Shown: one piece after another, positions 1 to 8,246 of the stretch
How positions within the stretch are numbered: position 1 is the stretch's first letter
How the letters are laid out: the number at the start of each line of letters is the position of its first letter
Source: Exiguobacterium sp. Helios
Lineage (GTDB): Bacteria; Bacillota; Bacilli; Exiguobacteriales; Exiguobacteriaceae
Assembly: GCF_014524545.1 (NCBI RefSeq)
Contig: NZ_CP053557.1
Location: forward strand, 2,381,501-2,445,500
Direction of reading: 5' to 3'
DNA: 64,000 nt
The notes under the pieces: model-generated
Seen by the model: only the letters and a program-made list of their open reading frames with translations
What the model was told of the DNA's origin: nothing
The model's database searches: none
Position numbers and translations under genes: made by a program

Positions 1-640
1 CCGAGTTTGCCGCATCACGGAACGGTCCGTAATACGCGGAAGCATACTTGACGCCGTAACTCATGACCGGGATATGGCTGAAGCCGTTCTCATCCAGTCC
101 TTGGCGGATCGCTGCCACGAACCCGTCCATCATCGAAGACGGTGCAATGATATCGGCACCGGCACGCGCTTGTGAGACCGCTGTTTGGACATGTAACGGA
201 AGTGATGCATCATTATCGACGGTTCCGTCAGCAACGATGCCGCAGTGTCCTGTAGACGTGTATTCACATAAACACGTATCTGCGATGACCGTCAGTTGCG
301 GTGCAACTTTTTTAACGAGTCGTGTCGCTTCTTGAACGATCCCGTGATCATGAAATGCCCCTGTTCCCTGCTCATCTTTTAAATGATCGTGCGGTACGCC
401 GAACAGGATGACTGATTCAATACCAAGTGAAACGACTTCTTGGATTTCTGCTTCAAGATGATCGAGTGATAAGTTGAACACACCCGGCATCGAGCTGACT
501 TCCCGTTTGATGTCGTCCCCTTCCGCGATAAATAGCGGATAAATCAAATCGGATTTGTGCAAATGATTTTCCCGGACGAGTGAGCGTAATGACGCTGTAT
601 TGCGTAAGCGGCGGTGGCGTGCGAATTCTAATGTATTCAT
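1..640 (-). CDS. hemB: Delta-aminolevulinic acid dehydratase (porphobilinogen synthase), 5' part only
   Basis: The frame reads from an ATG at 640 down to the window edge, so about 213 N-terminal residues are seen and the C-terminal third lies outside. The enzyme condenses two 5-aminolevulinate molecules to porphobilinogen in cytosolic haem synthesis. It is recognised by the N-terminal run beginning [13 protein letters not shown]. It also has the cysteine cluster [13 protein letters not shown], which binds catalytic zinc in Zn-type enzymes. The ATG overlaps the hemD stop by four bases (ATGA), so translation is coupled to hemD. It is the last visible gene of hemA-hemC-hemD-hemB; hemL would normally follow but is out of view. 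Confidence 0.95.
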   Translation of the reverse strand, partial: MNTLEFARHRRLRNTASLRSLVRENHLHKSDLIYPLFIAEGDDIKREVSSMPGVFNLSLDHLEAEIQEVVSLGIESVILFGVPHDHLKDEQGTGAFHDHGIVQEATRLVKKVAPQLTVIADTCLCEYTSTGHCGIVADGTVDNDASLPLHVQTAVSQARAGADIIAPSSMMDGFVAAIRQGLDENGFSHIPVMSYGVKYASAYYGPFRDAANS

Positions 641-1323
641 AACAGTTCCTCCTCTAAAATACAGTCAATCAGCCCGTCAAGCGTATAGACAGCAGCGACC
701 AGAAGCGGTGCCAAACCAGATCGTCGGGCGGCTTGCTCGGTGATTGGTCCGATCGTCACATAAGTCGCGGTCGTCCCCTTGCAAAATGGAGCAATCGCTT
801 CGACAGCTGAAGGACTTTGTAATCCAATATACGTAGCACGTTGCAGCACATCAGGCGGAAGCCCCCGTAACTTCGTTTCGTACGTGATGACTTCCAACAC
901 TTCAGCCGCAACGGCGTTTCTTAATCGTTCGAGCGGTTCTTGACGTGACCGGTTCCCGCGGGCAAAACAAATCCGTTGACCGGTCTCGAGAAGCGGTCGT
1001 AATTCTTCGACGAGCACATCCCCAGTAAAAGCGGATGGCATGAAATCAGGTGTCCGTCCCTGCCGGATTAACGCCGCCGCCGTTTTCGACCCGACGACGG
1101 CAATCTTTGTGTCCTGCAAAGACGGAAGCTGTGACTGGATACGTTCGACGCCGGTCGGACTCGTGACAATCAGCCAATCTAATGCTGTCGGCAATTGAAA
1201 GGCGACAGGAATCGTTTCGATGACCGGGTGATGGACGACTTCAATCTGTTGTGCCGCTAAACGCGCCACTTGCTCTGCAGTCGGCCGCCGACTCCCCGTC
1301 AAGACCAGTTGTTTATAAATCAT
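637..1323 (-). CDS. hemD: Uroporphyrinogen-III synthase
   Basis: This 228-residue protein cyclises hydroxymethylbilane to uroporphyrinogen III, inverting ring D. The family is poorly conserved in sequence. The assignment rests on position between hemC and hemB, on length, and on two matching alpha/beta halves with segments such as [14 protein letters not shown] and [14 protein letters not shown]. The open frame extends 64 residues further upstream, but that part lies inside hemC. The ATG at 1323 ([10 protein letters not shown]) overlaps the hemC 3' end by 11 bases, which is typical of a coupled operon, so it was chosen. Confidence 0.92.
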   Translation of the reverse strand: MIYKQLVLTGSRRPTAEQVARLAAQQIEVVHHPVIETIPVAFQLPTALDWLIVTSPTGVERIQSQLPSLQDTKIAVVGSKTAAALIRQGRTPDFMPSAFTGDVLVEELRPLLETGQRICFARGNRSRQEPLERLRNAVAAEVLEVITYETKLRGLPPDVLQRATYIGLQSPSAVEAIAPFCKGTTATYVTIGPITEQAARRSGLAPLLVAAVYTLDGLIDCILEEELL

Positions 1324-2239
1324 CCGGTAAAGATGCGAGAATTTCACGGCCACCCGCATCGAGAAGACGCGTCGCAACCGTTTGACCGAGTTGCATCGGA
1401 TCAAGTGATGTTTCCCGTTCAAGCAAGATTTGTTGTCCGTCCACTGAACCGAGGAATCCGACGAGTGTCGTCGACAAATCTTCGTTGATGGTCGCAAATC
1501 CACCGACAGGTACATGACAGCTTCCTTCGATTGCCGCTAAGAAAGAACGTTCGGCGAAGGCTACTTTTTCTGTCATCTGATCGTGGATCAAATTCAACAA
1601 GTCGCGCACTTCTTGATCGTTCGCTCGGCATTCGATTGCCAAAATTCCTTGTCCGACTGCGGGAATCATATCATCCGTTGAAATGTATTCCGAAACGATT
1701 TCATCCGACCAGCCCATCCGCTGAAGACCGGCAGCAGCAAGCAGAATGCCGTCAAACGGACCTGTTTTCAGCTTTTCAAGACGTGTATCGATGTTCCCAC
1801 GAATCGATTCGATTTTTAAATCCGGACGTAATTTGAGTAATTGGGAACCACGGCGTAAGCTGCTTGTTCCAACGATTGCGCCTTCCGGAAGCGAGTCCAG
1901 TCCGCCGCCTGTCATCGTAATCAAGGCATCACGCGCATCGACTCGTGCAGGTGTCGCGCCGATGATGAGCCCTGTCGGCAACTCAGACGGGAGATCTTTC
2001 ATGCTATGCACTGCAAAATCAATGTCTTCGTCAATCATCTGTTGTTCGATTTCTTTGACGAACAATCCTTTACCGCCGACTTTAGATAGTGTCACGTCAA
2101 GGATGCGGTCACCCTTCGTGATGATATTCTTGATTTCGAATTCGTATGGTGCACCTGCTTGTTTCAATTGTTCGATGACCCACTTTGTTTGTGTCATCGC
2201 AAGTTTTGAACTACGTGAACCTACTATGATTTTTCGCAT
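1313..2239 (-). CDS. hemC: Porphobilinogen deaminase (hydroxymethylbilane synthase)
   Basis: This 308-residue enzyme polymerises four porphobilinogens to hydroxymethylbilane. The N-terminus MRKIIVGSRSSKLAMTQT is diagnostic. The dipyrromethane cofactor cysteine is in EGSCHVPVGG near residue 240. A TTG 13 codons upstream is in frame, but the ATG beginning MRKII matches the family and has a G-rich ribosome-binding site just before it. hemC follows hemA directly; hemX, which separates them in Bacillus, is absent. Confidence 0.96.
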   Translation of the reverse strand: MRKIIVGSRSSKLAMTQTKWVIEQLKQAGAPYEFEIKNIITKGDRILDVTLSKVGGKGLFVKEIEQQMIDEDIDFAVHSMKDLPSELPTGLIIGATPARVDARDALITMTGGGLDSLPEGAIVGTSSLRRGSQLLKLRPDLKIESIRGNIDTRLEKLKTGPFDGILLAAAGLQRMGWSDEIVSEYISTDDMIPAVGQGILAIECRANDQEVRDLLNLIHDQMTEKVAFAERSFLAAIEGSCHVPVGGFATINEDLSTTLVGFLGSVDGQQILLERETSLDPMQLGQTVATRLLDAGGREILASLPDDL

Positions 2240-2257
2240 GCTGAAATCCCCCTGTAC

Positions 2258-2288
2258 AATAATAAAGGGGCGGCACAAGTCCGCCCCA
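2258..2288 (-). terminator. Terminator-like hairpin between hemA and hemC
   Basis: On the minus strand a 7-bp G/C stem (GGGGCGG, loop ACTTGTG, CCGCCCC) is followed by TTTATTATT. It sits in the short hemA–hemC gap. It may terminate or attenuate part of the transcript, or protect the hemA 3' end after processing. Which of these holds cannot be decided from sequence. Confidence 0.55.
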
Positions 2289-2321
2289 TGCTTTTCTATT
2301 GTAACACAATTCGGTCTATGT

Positions 2322-3662
2322 TCACCGATTCACAGCTTTCCGTTCAGCTGTTGTTTCTTCCTGTAACACCATTTCCTCAGCGGCACTGTCAAACAGTTCT
2401 TCGTCTAATGCAAACGTATCCATGAACTGCGCAATCCGTTGATCGGCATCTGGTTTTGCGGCTGCATCTTTGATATAGGATAATGGCTCGCGTAACAGTT
2501 GATTGATGATGGATTTCATGTGTTTTCCGATCACGGTTTTTTCCCGATTTGTCATGTTCGGCAACTTCCGCTCCAGGCTTTGCATTGTCTCTTGCTGGAT
2601 TTTAAGCGACTGGTCACGGAGTTCCGTAATGATCGGAACGACACCAAGTGTCGTCATCCACCCTTCGAACTCGGCAATCGCAGCTTCAATCCGGCGTTCG
2701 ATTTTTGCTGCTTCTTTCATTCGTTCTGCCATGTTTTGCTGGACGATCGACGTCAAATCATCGACATCATATAAATGAACACCCGGCAAGTCACCTGCCG
2801 TCGGTTCGATATCACGCGGAACCGCGATATCAATCAACAGGAAGGGACGATCACTTCGGAACAATTGTGCTGCAGCAATGTCTTCACGTTTGATGATTGC
2901 CCGTTTTGCTCCGGTTGAAGAAATAACGATGTCAGCCCGAAGCAGACCGCATTGCATTTCATTGATCGAATGTGCGGATCCTTCGAAACGATTCGCCACT
3001 TCTTCGGCTTTGGCCAGCGTCCGGTTAAAGACGGTGATATCACGGGCACCCGCTTCATACAGGTTAAGTGTCGTCAATTCGCCTGTTTCTCCGGCACCGA
3101 TGACCACGATGGATTTATCTTCAAGCGATCCAAGTAACTGTTCTGCGAGCGTGACGGCAGCTGCACTGACCGACACCGCATTTTCACCGATTCCCGTTTC
3201 AGCATGCGCGCGTTTCGCAAGCGTGACCGCTTCTTTAAACAATTTATTGAAAACCGTTCCTGTCGTCTCGAGTTTTTGTGCCGTGAAGAAACTGGTCTTC
3301 ACTTGCCCGAGAATCTGTGTTTCGCCGACAATCATCGAATCGAGCCCGCTCGTCACCCGGAAAAGATGCTTCATCGCGTCAAATCCCTCGTGAATGAACA
3401 AATACGGCTCTAATTCTTCCATCGTCAACCCAAACCAGTTCGCCAGAAAACGTTTTGTATAATAACGCCCTGTATGCGGCTGATCCGTAACAACATATAA
3501 TTCTGTCCGGTTGCATGTCGAAACGATGACGCTCTCGAAAATACTTTTTTCGTCACGTAGCGCAACGACCGCTCCCTTCATCTCATGTTCCCCAAATGAG
3601 ACTTGTTCGCGGATTGATACAGGCGCCGTCTTATTATTTAAACCGACAACTACGATATGCAT
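2322..3662 (-). CDS. hemA: Glutamyl-tRNA reductase
   Basis: The protein (446 residues) reduces glutamyl-tRNA(Glu) to glutamate-1-semialdehyde with NADPH, the committed step of the C5 pathway of haem synthesis. The start MHIVVVGLNNKTAPV is typical of the family. The thioester-forming nucleophile is the cysteine in STCNRTELYVV, about residue 50. The NADPH-binding glycine motif is VVIGAGETGE. A helical dimerisation region follows at the C-terminus. Length is normal. The gene starts the hem operon, and a PerR-type box overlaps its promoter. Confidence 0.97.
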   Translation of the reverse strand: MHIVVVGLNNKTAPVSIREQVSFGEHEMKGAVVALRDEKSIFESVIVSTCNRTELYVVTDQPHTGRYYTKRFLANWFGLTMEELEPYLFIHEGFDAMKHLFRVTSGLDSMIVGETQILGQVKTSFFTAQKLETTGTVFNKLFKEAVTLAKRAHAETGIGENAVSVSAAAVTLAEQLLGSLEDKSIVVIGAGETGELTTLNLYEAGARDITVFNRTLAKAEEVANRFEGSAHSINEMQCGLLRADIVISSTGAKRAIIKREDIAAAQLFRSDRPFLLIDIAVPRDIEPTAGDLPGVHLYDVDDLTSIVQQNMAERMKEAAKIERRIEAAIAEFEGWMTTLGVVPIITELRDQSLKIQQETMQSLERKLPNMTNREKTVIGKHMKSIINQLLREPLSYIKDAAAKPDADQRIAQFMDTFALDEELFDSAAEEMVLQEETTAERKAVNR

Positions 3663-3722
3663 GCGCTCTACCCCTTACGTCCAAAGATTTCATTCTCATC
3701 TATCTTTCGTTCTCTACTCTAC

Positions 3723-3750
3723 ATTATAACCATTATAAAAAAGATTCCAA
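3723..3750 (-). promoter_or_regulatory. hemA promoter overlapped by a PerR-type box
   Basis: On the minus strand a TTGGAA -35 (3745–3750) and TATAAT -10 (3723–3728) are separated by 16 bases. A 7-1-7 inverted repeat, TTATAACCATTATAA, at 3724–3738 overlaps the -10. It matches the PerR consensus TTATAATNATTATAA, read on the minus strand, at 13 of the 14 fixed positions. hemA operons of Bacillus are known PerR targets, so peroxide-inducible haem synthesis is the likely logic here. Direct binding is inferred. Confidence 0.8.
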
Positions 3751-3811
3751 TCAATTTATAAACTAAAATGAGTCGAAGTTGTGAAACTTATCTTCTTACC
3801 ATATCCCTCTC

Positions 3812-3858
3812 AGCAACAAAGTACAAACCCTCTGCTTTCATCATAAGCAGAGGGTTGT
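3812..3858 (-). terminator. Terminator after the AI-2E-family gene
   Basis: A perfect 12-bp stem (AACCCTCTGCTT at 3826–3837 with AAGCAGAGGGTT at 3845–3856) lies just below the stop at 3866. The following tract is only moderately T-rich on the minus strand. It would end the 3.9–11.3 kb operon before the hemA promoter. Confidence 0.7.
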
Positions 3859-3865
3859 GGATTTC

Positions 3866-5014
3866 TTATTTCGTCGAATCGGTAATGATCCGTGACTCCT
3901 CGATCTGGACATCCAACTTTTGTTGACGCAGACGATAAATCCGGGCAATGTTTTGAACGACGACTTTGGTCACGGCATACGTCGGGACCGCTAAGATGAC
4001 ACCGATGATGCCGCCAATTTTACCGGCAACGAGTAAGACGATGATGATGGTCAACGGGTGGACCTTCAACGTCTTCCCTTGGACGTAAGGTGAAATCAGA
4101 TTCGATTCAATCTGTTGGGCAACGACAATCGTAATGATGGCGTAGAGCGCTTTGATTGGATCATCGATGAATCCGACGATGACTGCAGGAACAGCACCGA
4201 TATAAGGTCCGAGATAAGGAATGATATTCGTGACCGTACAGAACAGCGCCAGCAGCAACGCATATTGAATGTCCGAGAGGAAGAATCCGATCAACGACAT
4301 GAGACCGACACATAACGAAACGATGACTTGACCATTCACATAATGTTTAACCGTCACATGCATGTCATGAAGAATTTTACGTGTTTCCGTTTCATAGCTT
4401 TTCGGTAAAAGTTTGACGACTGAATTCGGAAACTTATAACCGTCGAGTAACATGTAGACCAAAATGAATGGTACAAGCACGATGATCAGCACGGTCGAAG
4501 AAATGACACTGAAAATCGTCCCGACAGAGGTCGACACCGACTTGAACAACGTCCCGATGTAAGATGTCGCTTCATTCGTCCATTTATCAAACAAATCGGT
4601 ATTTTCATGTACCCAGTTGGAAATGAGTCGATTGTTCATCAGCTGATCCCGGAGGTTCAGCGTCTGGTCCCGCAGTTCGACGACCAGATTCGGAATGCTC
4701 GTTACGAAGTCCGAGACTTGCTCGACCAGAATCGGTCCGATGGATGCCACGGCAATCGTGATGACACCGAGAAATCCGAGCAGGACGATTAAAACAGCAA
4801 GACCCCGCTTCTTGACTCGCTTTTGCAGTGCATCAACAATTCCAAGTGTGAAGTAATAAAAAATACCGGCGATAATCAACGGTGGGAAAATCAGGGCTAA
4901 CATCACTTTAATCGGTTGGAATAAAAATGAGATTTTCGTTCCGACCCAGATGACTAAGAAGATCGTCAAAATCCAAAGTAAGGCTTTAAACCATTTGTTT
5001 CGAAGTAAATCCAC
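3866..5014 (-). CDS. AI-2E/PerM-family membrane protein (YtvI/YubA-like)
   Basis: A polytopic membrane protein of 382 residues in the AI-2 exporter/PerM family. It has an N-terminal pair of helices (about 10–60), a long soluble segment with helices (about 90–150), and C-terminal helices. The family signature region IPYLGPYIGAVPAVIVGF is near residue 265. The start is a GTG with a strong site (GTAGGAGG) eight bases upstream. It lies 25 bases after the glycosyltransferase gene, with no terminator between, so it appears to be the last gene of that operon. Family members are proposed transporters of varied substrates. Export of, or pressure relief linked to, the polysaccharide made by the neighbours is only inference. 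Confidence 0.85.
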   Translation of the reverse strand: MDLLRNKWFKALLWILTIFLVIWVGTKISFLFQPIKVMLALIFPPLIIAGIFYYFTLGIVDALQKRVKKRGLAVLIVLLGFLGVITIAVASIGPILVEQVSDFVTSIPNLVVELRDQTLNLRDQLMNNRLISNWVHENTDLFDKWTNEATSYIGTLFKSVSTSVGTIFSVISSTVLIIVLVPFILVYMLLDGYKFPNSVVKLLPKSYETETRKILHDMHVTVKHYVNGQVIVSLCVGLMSLIGFFLSDIQYALLLALFCTVTNIIPYLGPYIGAVPAVIVGFIDDPIKALYAIITIVVAQQIESNLISPYVQGKTLKVHPLTIIIVLLVAGKIGGIIGVILAVPTYAVTKVVVQNIARIYRLRQQKLDVQIEESRIITDSTK

Positions 5015-5039
5015 GAACAGTCCTCCTACGAGTTTACAA

Positions 5040-6488
5040 TCAACTTGTTTTTTCTTTCGCTTCTTCTGTTACGACATCATCCAGTCGTTGTCGTTCCATT
5101 TTACCCCATTGACCGCGTCCCGTCATGAACTGAATTAATCCGCCCAGTTTAAAGAACACGAGGATCGGCCGGTACCAAAACGATTCTGTCAGTGACCACA
5201 GGAACAATCGAATCAATTCCTTGACGTTTTTAAAGCGGTGCATCGTCCATTCTTCAAGCAAGACAGCCCCTGCCGATAATAATGAGCCATACAATAGAGC
5301 CACCGTCAACAGAACGATGCCAAACTCAAAATTTAGCGTTCCGACAAGTAGATTTAATGGAATGATGAAATAACCGATCAGTTCGACGATCGGACCTAAT
5401 AATTCAATCAAAAAGAAGTACAGCATCGAGACACTTCCGACAAAGCCGTAGCGCGGATTTCCAATCATCCGCTTATGCGTCCATAACGTTTCCGCCAGTC
5501 CACGATGCCAACGGCTCCGTTGTGAGCGTAAGACTTCCATCGTATCCGGTGCCTGAGTCCAGCAGACCGGTGACGGGACGTACTCAATTCGTTTGTCGAT
5601 ATCATTTTCTTTCATGTACCGGTGCAGCCGGACAACCAGTTCCATGTCCTCGCCGACAAGTCCTTCTTTGTACCCGCCAGCCTGAACAACGATTGCCTTT
5701 TGAAATAATCCAAAAGCCCCGGAAACGATAAGGAGCATGTTAAAACGGCTTAGCCCAAGACGACCGAACAGGAATGCCCGGAAGTACTCAATCATTTGCA
5801 TCAACACGATCCGTTGTTTTGGTGTCCGAATCTCAACAATTTCACCGCCCTCGATTGTACAGCCGTTGACGAGGAAAATCGATCCGCACGTCGCAATGAC
5901 ATCTTCATCGGACTCAACAATCGGTTTCATGACTTTCAAGAGCGCATCCCGCTCAAGAATTGAATCCGCGTCCAGTGAACAGAAATACGGATAACTGGAA
6001 TAGTCGATTCCGGCATTCAAAGCATCCGCCTTTCCGCCGTTTTCTTTATCGATGACAATCAAACGGGCATCGATTCGGGAACGGTAGACCTGTTTAACCG
6101 GTTGCGATCCAATCAGGATCCGTGGAAACCGCAATTCCTTTTCCAGTTCGTACATCTTAAACAGTTCACTCATTGTCCCGTCACTTGATCCGTCATTGAT
6201 GACAATGACTTCATGTTCCGGATAATCGAGTGCAAGCAACGCCTGAACACTCGTGACAATCGTATACTCTTCATTGTAAGCCGGAACAAGGATACTGACC
6301 GGTCGTGTATAAAGAGAACGCATCAACGGAAGATAAGAACTTTCCTTTCGTCGGAATCGTTGTTTTCGGACCATTTGTGCCGAAATCAGATACAACGAGG
6401 AATAGAAAATGATGACGAGAATCATATAAATCAGGACAGTCCATGATAAAACATCAATGATTTTTTGAATGGTTTCAGATGACAACAT
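5040..6488 (-). CDS. Processive family 2 glycosyltransferase, polysaccharide synthase type
   Basis: A 482-residue membrane enzyme resembling IcaA/PgaC, BcsA and hyaluronan synthases. One N-terminal helix (about 12–36) precedes the cytosolic GT-A domain. Catalytic features are the DG of INDGSSDG (about 99–100), DAD at about 173–175, ED at about 280–281 and Q323-x-x-R-W. The QxxRW motif marks processive synthases. Several C-terminal helices (about 350–455) and a WGKMER tail typical of this group follow. No PilZ domain is visible. The start overlaps the HEAT-repeat gene by 14 bases. The polymer is unknown; a beta-linked hexose or N-acetylhexosamine chain is the usual product of relatives. Confidence 0.88.
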   Translation of the reverse strand: MLSSETIQKIIDVLSWTVLIYMILVIIFYSSLYLISAQMVRKQRFRRKESSYLPLMRSLYTRPVSILVPAYNEEYTIVTSVQALLALDYPEHEVIVINDGSSDGTMSELFKMYELEKELRFPRILIGSQPVKQVYRSRIDARLIVIDKENGGKADALNAGIDYSSYPYFCSLDADSILERDALLKVMKPIVESDEDVIATCGSIFLVNGCTIEGGEIVEIRTPKQRIVLMQMIEYFRAFLFGRLGLSRFNMLLIVSGAFGLFQKAIVVQAGGYKEGLVGEDMELVVRLHRYMKENDIDKRIEYVPSPVCWTQAPDTMEVLRSQRSRWHRGLAETLWTHKRMIGNPRYGFVGSVSMLYFFLIELLGPIVELIGYFIIPLNLLVGTLNFEFGIVLLTVALLYGSLLSAGAVLLEEWTMHRFKNVKELIRLFLWSLTESFWYRPILVFFKLGGLIQFMTGRGQWGKMERQRLDDVVTEEAKEKTS

Positions 6489-7497
6489 GTTGTTTCATCT
6501 CCTTTGCTAGCCGTTCCGTCGCTTTTTGTTTCGCATAGCGGTCAGGATGATCTTTTGCGACAAGCGCCAACTGTTCGAGACCACCACAGGCAAGCAGGGC
6601 ATCAAATGCCGCCGTTCGTACCCACCAGGAACGACTGCCGACAAACGGTAGGATGTAGTCGACAGAATCCTTTGGTGTCACATTTTCTAAAAAGCGCAAA
6701 GCTAACATCTGCTCGACCCAACTCGTTTCGTCTTCCAGATAGGGAGTATAAAGCTGCCAGTCTTCTTCAAGACCAATCCGTGTCAGCGCACGCAACGCCC
6801 GTTTTCGGATTTCCGGATTGACGTCGTTCGTTTTGCTCCGGACCAGCTCTGCATATTTTGTCTCGTCGCGGTCATAAATCAGTTGGAGAATCGCCATTTG
6901 AAAAGACTCTGTCAGCTGATCAAAGTCTTTTATCCATGGCGATAAATCGTGACTTCGCCCGACAGCGAGTACCGCTCCAAAAAAACTGATCTCGTTCTTC
7001 TGTTTTGCTTCCTCGATGGCTAGGCTCGGAGAAATCGAGACCAACGTCCGGATGATGACGTCTTCTTCTTCTTTTGACAGTTGTTTATGCAATTTTTGCT
7101 GAAGAGTGTCAGCGACCGGACTTAACCGGAACTGCGCGATTGCTTCATAAGCATTTAGACGGCGATCTATCCGACGATGCCGGATTTGTTTTTGATAATA
7201 AGACAATAATTTCGTTTCGACATAACGGTAAATTTTTTCCTGATGCGCCTCGGTTGCCGTTAAATTCGTCAAAGCAAACAACTCCAGTTCAACCAAGTCT
7301 TCATTTCCCGGCACGATATCTGGCATGTCTGTTTGTTCACCTGTCGCATAATCGTAGATGTCGTCCCGAAAACGCAGTTGCCATGTCAGCCGGTTATCCT
7401 CTTGCCTAGCGCGTTTACGTTTTTGAATGACCAGATACATGAGAGCAGCCACCTGAAGAATGACGAGGATAAGGATGAAAGTCAGAATCCATCTCAT
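6475..7497 (-). CDS. Membrane-anchored HEAT-repeat protein
   Basis: 340 residues. One N-terminal transmembrane segment (about 4–24) is followed by a basic patch (QKRKRAR), which predicts the rest to be cytosolic. The remainder is helical, with degenerate HEAT-like repeats clearest at the C-terminal half (for example NPEIRKRALRALTRIGL and SWWVRTAAFDALLACGG). HEAT arrays serve as protein-binding scaffolds, so docking of the neighbouring synthase or receiver-like protein at the membrane is plausible. The start overlaps the stop of the receiver-like gene by four bases (ATGA), and its own end overlaps the glycosyltransferase gene. No enzymatic motif is seen. Confidence 0.7.
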   Translation of the reverse strand: MRWILTFILILVILQVAALMYLVIQKRKRARQEDNRLTWQLRFRDDIYDYATGEQTDMPDIVPGNEDLVELELFALTNLTATEAHQEKIYRYVETKLLSYYQKQIRHRRIDRRLNAYEAIAQFRLSPVADTLQQKLHKQLSKEEEDVIIRTLVSISPSLAIEEAKQKNEISFFGAVLAVGRSHDLSPWIKDFDQLTESFQMAILQLIYDRDETKYAELVRSKTNDVNPEIRKRALRALTRIGLEEDWQLYTPYLEDETSWVEQMLALRFLENVTPKDSVDYILPFVGSRSWWVRTAAFDALLACGGLEQLALVAKDHPDRYAKQKATERLAKEMKQHVVI

Positions 7498-8246
7498 TCG
7501 TTCATCCCCTCCAGTTTTCTGAGCCAGGCACGGAATTCTTCAATTTTAAGCGGCAACGTCATAACACCATCAACGCCACGTTCGATGGCGAGGACATGAT
7601 CCCGTTCACGGTTGTACATCGAAATCATGATGGCGTGAAACGGCATCACACTTTCTGTTTTAGCACGTAAGAGCAGTTCAAGACCGTCCGCACGTGGAAG
7701 CGCGGAAGAAAAGACCAACAGATACGGGCGCGTTGCTACATGTTCTTCCAAAAATGATTCTGTCCGTTCGTACACGGACAGATTCTCAAAACGGTTGGTC
7801 AGTTCCCGCTCCAAAAGACGCTGCAAATGCGGATCTTCGGTTACGATCACAGCGTCAACAATCCGCTGAACCCGTTTGTACCGGCTGATCCGATCGAGCA
7901 ATATGTCTTTGGTGATGGTCGCCGGTATCACTTCCCGCGCATTATCAAGCAGGTAAAGGGACACGTCCTCTTGATTCGGATTGAGGTAAAGAACCGGAAC
8001 CCGTTCCTCTTCAACAGCTTTGCTCGCGAGGACGACATCTGCATAAGAGATGTCTGTCCGAACACAATGTCCCTGTTCAATTAAAGCATTGACCGTTTCC
8101 GGCATTAAACCGACGGTATGAATAAAGACGACACCAGCAGTCGATTGTTCCACTTCTTCTTCTGACGCAACACGCGCAGAACTCGTTTCTTCGTCGACCG
8201 GTGTAATCGATGCATTAATCAGTTTCCACATGTCTTCCCGACGCAT
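7494..8246 (-). CDS. Response-regulator-like protein with receiver-type domain, no output domain
   Basis: 250 residues without signal or membrane segment. The second half (about 125–250) has the beta-alpha rhythm of a receiver domain. It includes DAVIVTEDPHLQRLLERELT at its start, YLLVFSSALPRADGLELL in the phospho-acceptor region, and IERGVDGVMTLPLKIEEFRAWL at its end. The usual phospho-accepting Asp is replaced by serine/alanine (VFSSALP), while the switch-region and Lys-Pro equivalents are partly kept (TLPLK). It is probably a pseudo-receiver acting by protein contact. The first half also looks like a degenerate receiver fold (VVFIHTVGLMPETVNALI). The ATG directly follows the stop of the hydrolase gene. 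Confidence 0.65.
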   Translation of the reverse strand: MRREDMWKLINASITPVDEETSSARVASEEEVEQSTAGVVFIHTVGLMPETVNALIEQGHCVRTDISYADVVLASKAVEEERVPVLYLNPNQEDVSLYLLDNAREVIPATITKDILLDRISRYKRVQRIVDAVIVTEDPHLQRLLERELTNRFENLSVYERTESFLEEHVATRPYLLVFSSALPRADGLELLLRAKTESVMPFHAIMISMYNRERDHVLAIERGVDGVMTLPLKIEEFRAWLRKLEGMNE

